A stretch of DNA of 33,593 nucleotides from an uncultured Bacteroidaceae bacterium (GTDB lineage: Bacteria; Bacteroidota; Bacteroidia; Bacteroidales; Bacteroidaceae): positions 1 to 33,593 of the forward strand of contig CALUJL010000003.1 of NCBI GenBank assembly GCA_944320955.1, read 5' to 3'. The notes under the pieces are model-generated. The model searched no databases and had not been told where the DNA came from. It was given only the letters and a program-made list of their open reading frames with translations. The first letter of the stretch is position 1. The number at the start of each line of letters is the position of its first letter. Of the stretch, positions 33,500 through 33,593 are shown one piece after another. The translations under genes were made by a program, and so were the position numbers.

Positions 33500-33593
33500 T
33501 TAAGATTTGTTGCCAGATATGTCGAAAAGTGGTTTCACTGCGAGGTGCTTCTCCGTCAAGAAGAGTGTCTTAGTGAAGTAAGTCCCGTTTTTA
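33500..33593 (-). CDS. possible C-terminal end of a gene cut by the window edge
   Basis: On the minus strand a frame entering from the right edge runs 30 codons without a stop (including NGTYFTKTLFLTEKHLAVKP) and ends with TAA at 33500-33502. The opposite strand is also open over the same 30 codons, so the frame is not secure. I do not recognise the peptide; it could equally be a dispersed repeat or an insertion sequence end. Confidence 0.25.
   Translation of the reverse strand, partial: KNGTYFTKTLFLTEKHLAVKPLFDISGNKS

Overview
The window looks like a chromosomal segment of a GC-rich member of the Bacteroidales, possibly Alistipes- or Rikenellaceae-like (genus uncertain). The evidence is the Bacteroidetes promoter signature (TAnnTTTG near -7, sometimes with TTTG or TTG about 19-20 nt upstream) in front of many genes, the absence of strong Shine-Dalgarno sites, many lipobox lipoproteins, a FeoA-FeoB fusion, a giant SprA/Sov secretion protein next to ruvA, and families typical of the group (DUF4221, 6-bladed propeller lipoproteins, EFR1 ferredoxin, Imm17 beside YraN).

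Layout. 1-776: tRNA-Lys(UUU) with promoter and strong terminator, then about 480 bp without a convincing gene that holds a 158-bp element bounded by 25-nt inverted repeats and a short-repeat array. 777-2891: divergent AI-2E-type permease and rsmI. 2888-5447: lipoprotein, HAD phosphatase and EFR1 ferredoxin downstream of rsmI. 5482-8946 (minus): sialate O-acetylesterase followed by an unusual envelope protein ending in a GT51 glycosyltransferase domain. 9261-12018: feoAB fusion plus a Cys-rich FeoB-associated mini-protein. 12282-15140: three surface or periplasmic lipoproteins (DUF4221, thioredoxin-like with CPGC, 6-bladed propeller). 15219-15289: tRNA-Cys. 15380-16072 (minus): Imm17-like and yraN. 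16153-20627: small RHH-like protein, tadA, leuS, YitT-family membrane protein. 20785-24050 (minus): four-gene nonulosonic-acid cluster (cytidylyltransferase-like, NeuB-like synthase, GT2, KdsC-like phosphatase). 24265-25095: lipoprotein metallopeptidase. 25188-33354 (minus): sprA and ruvA.

Functional themes. Much of the window serves the cell envelope: sialic-acid-like sugar synthesis and deacetylation, peptidoglycan polymerisation, lipoproteins, and the type IX secretion translocon SprA. The rest is housekeeping (rsmI, tadA, leuS, ruvA, yraN) and iron uptake.

The most unusual signal is a dispersed family of short (21-24 nt) partly palindromic units, roughly AAAAGnGCnGCnCTTTT followed by a CCG/CGG-like junction, arranged as small tandem arrays at five loci (about 632-698, 4593-4661, 9046-9120, 24104-24214, 32466-32549). 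Two arrays lie between divergent promoters, one sits immediately before a start codon, one lies beyond the end of a gene, and one is embedded in frame in sprA, where its 21-nt period encodes heptads of the form (A/P)KSAALS. I know of no name for this repeat family.
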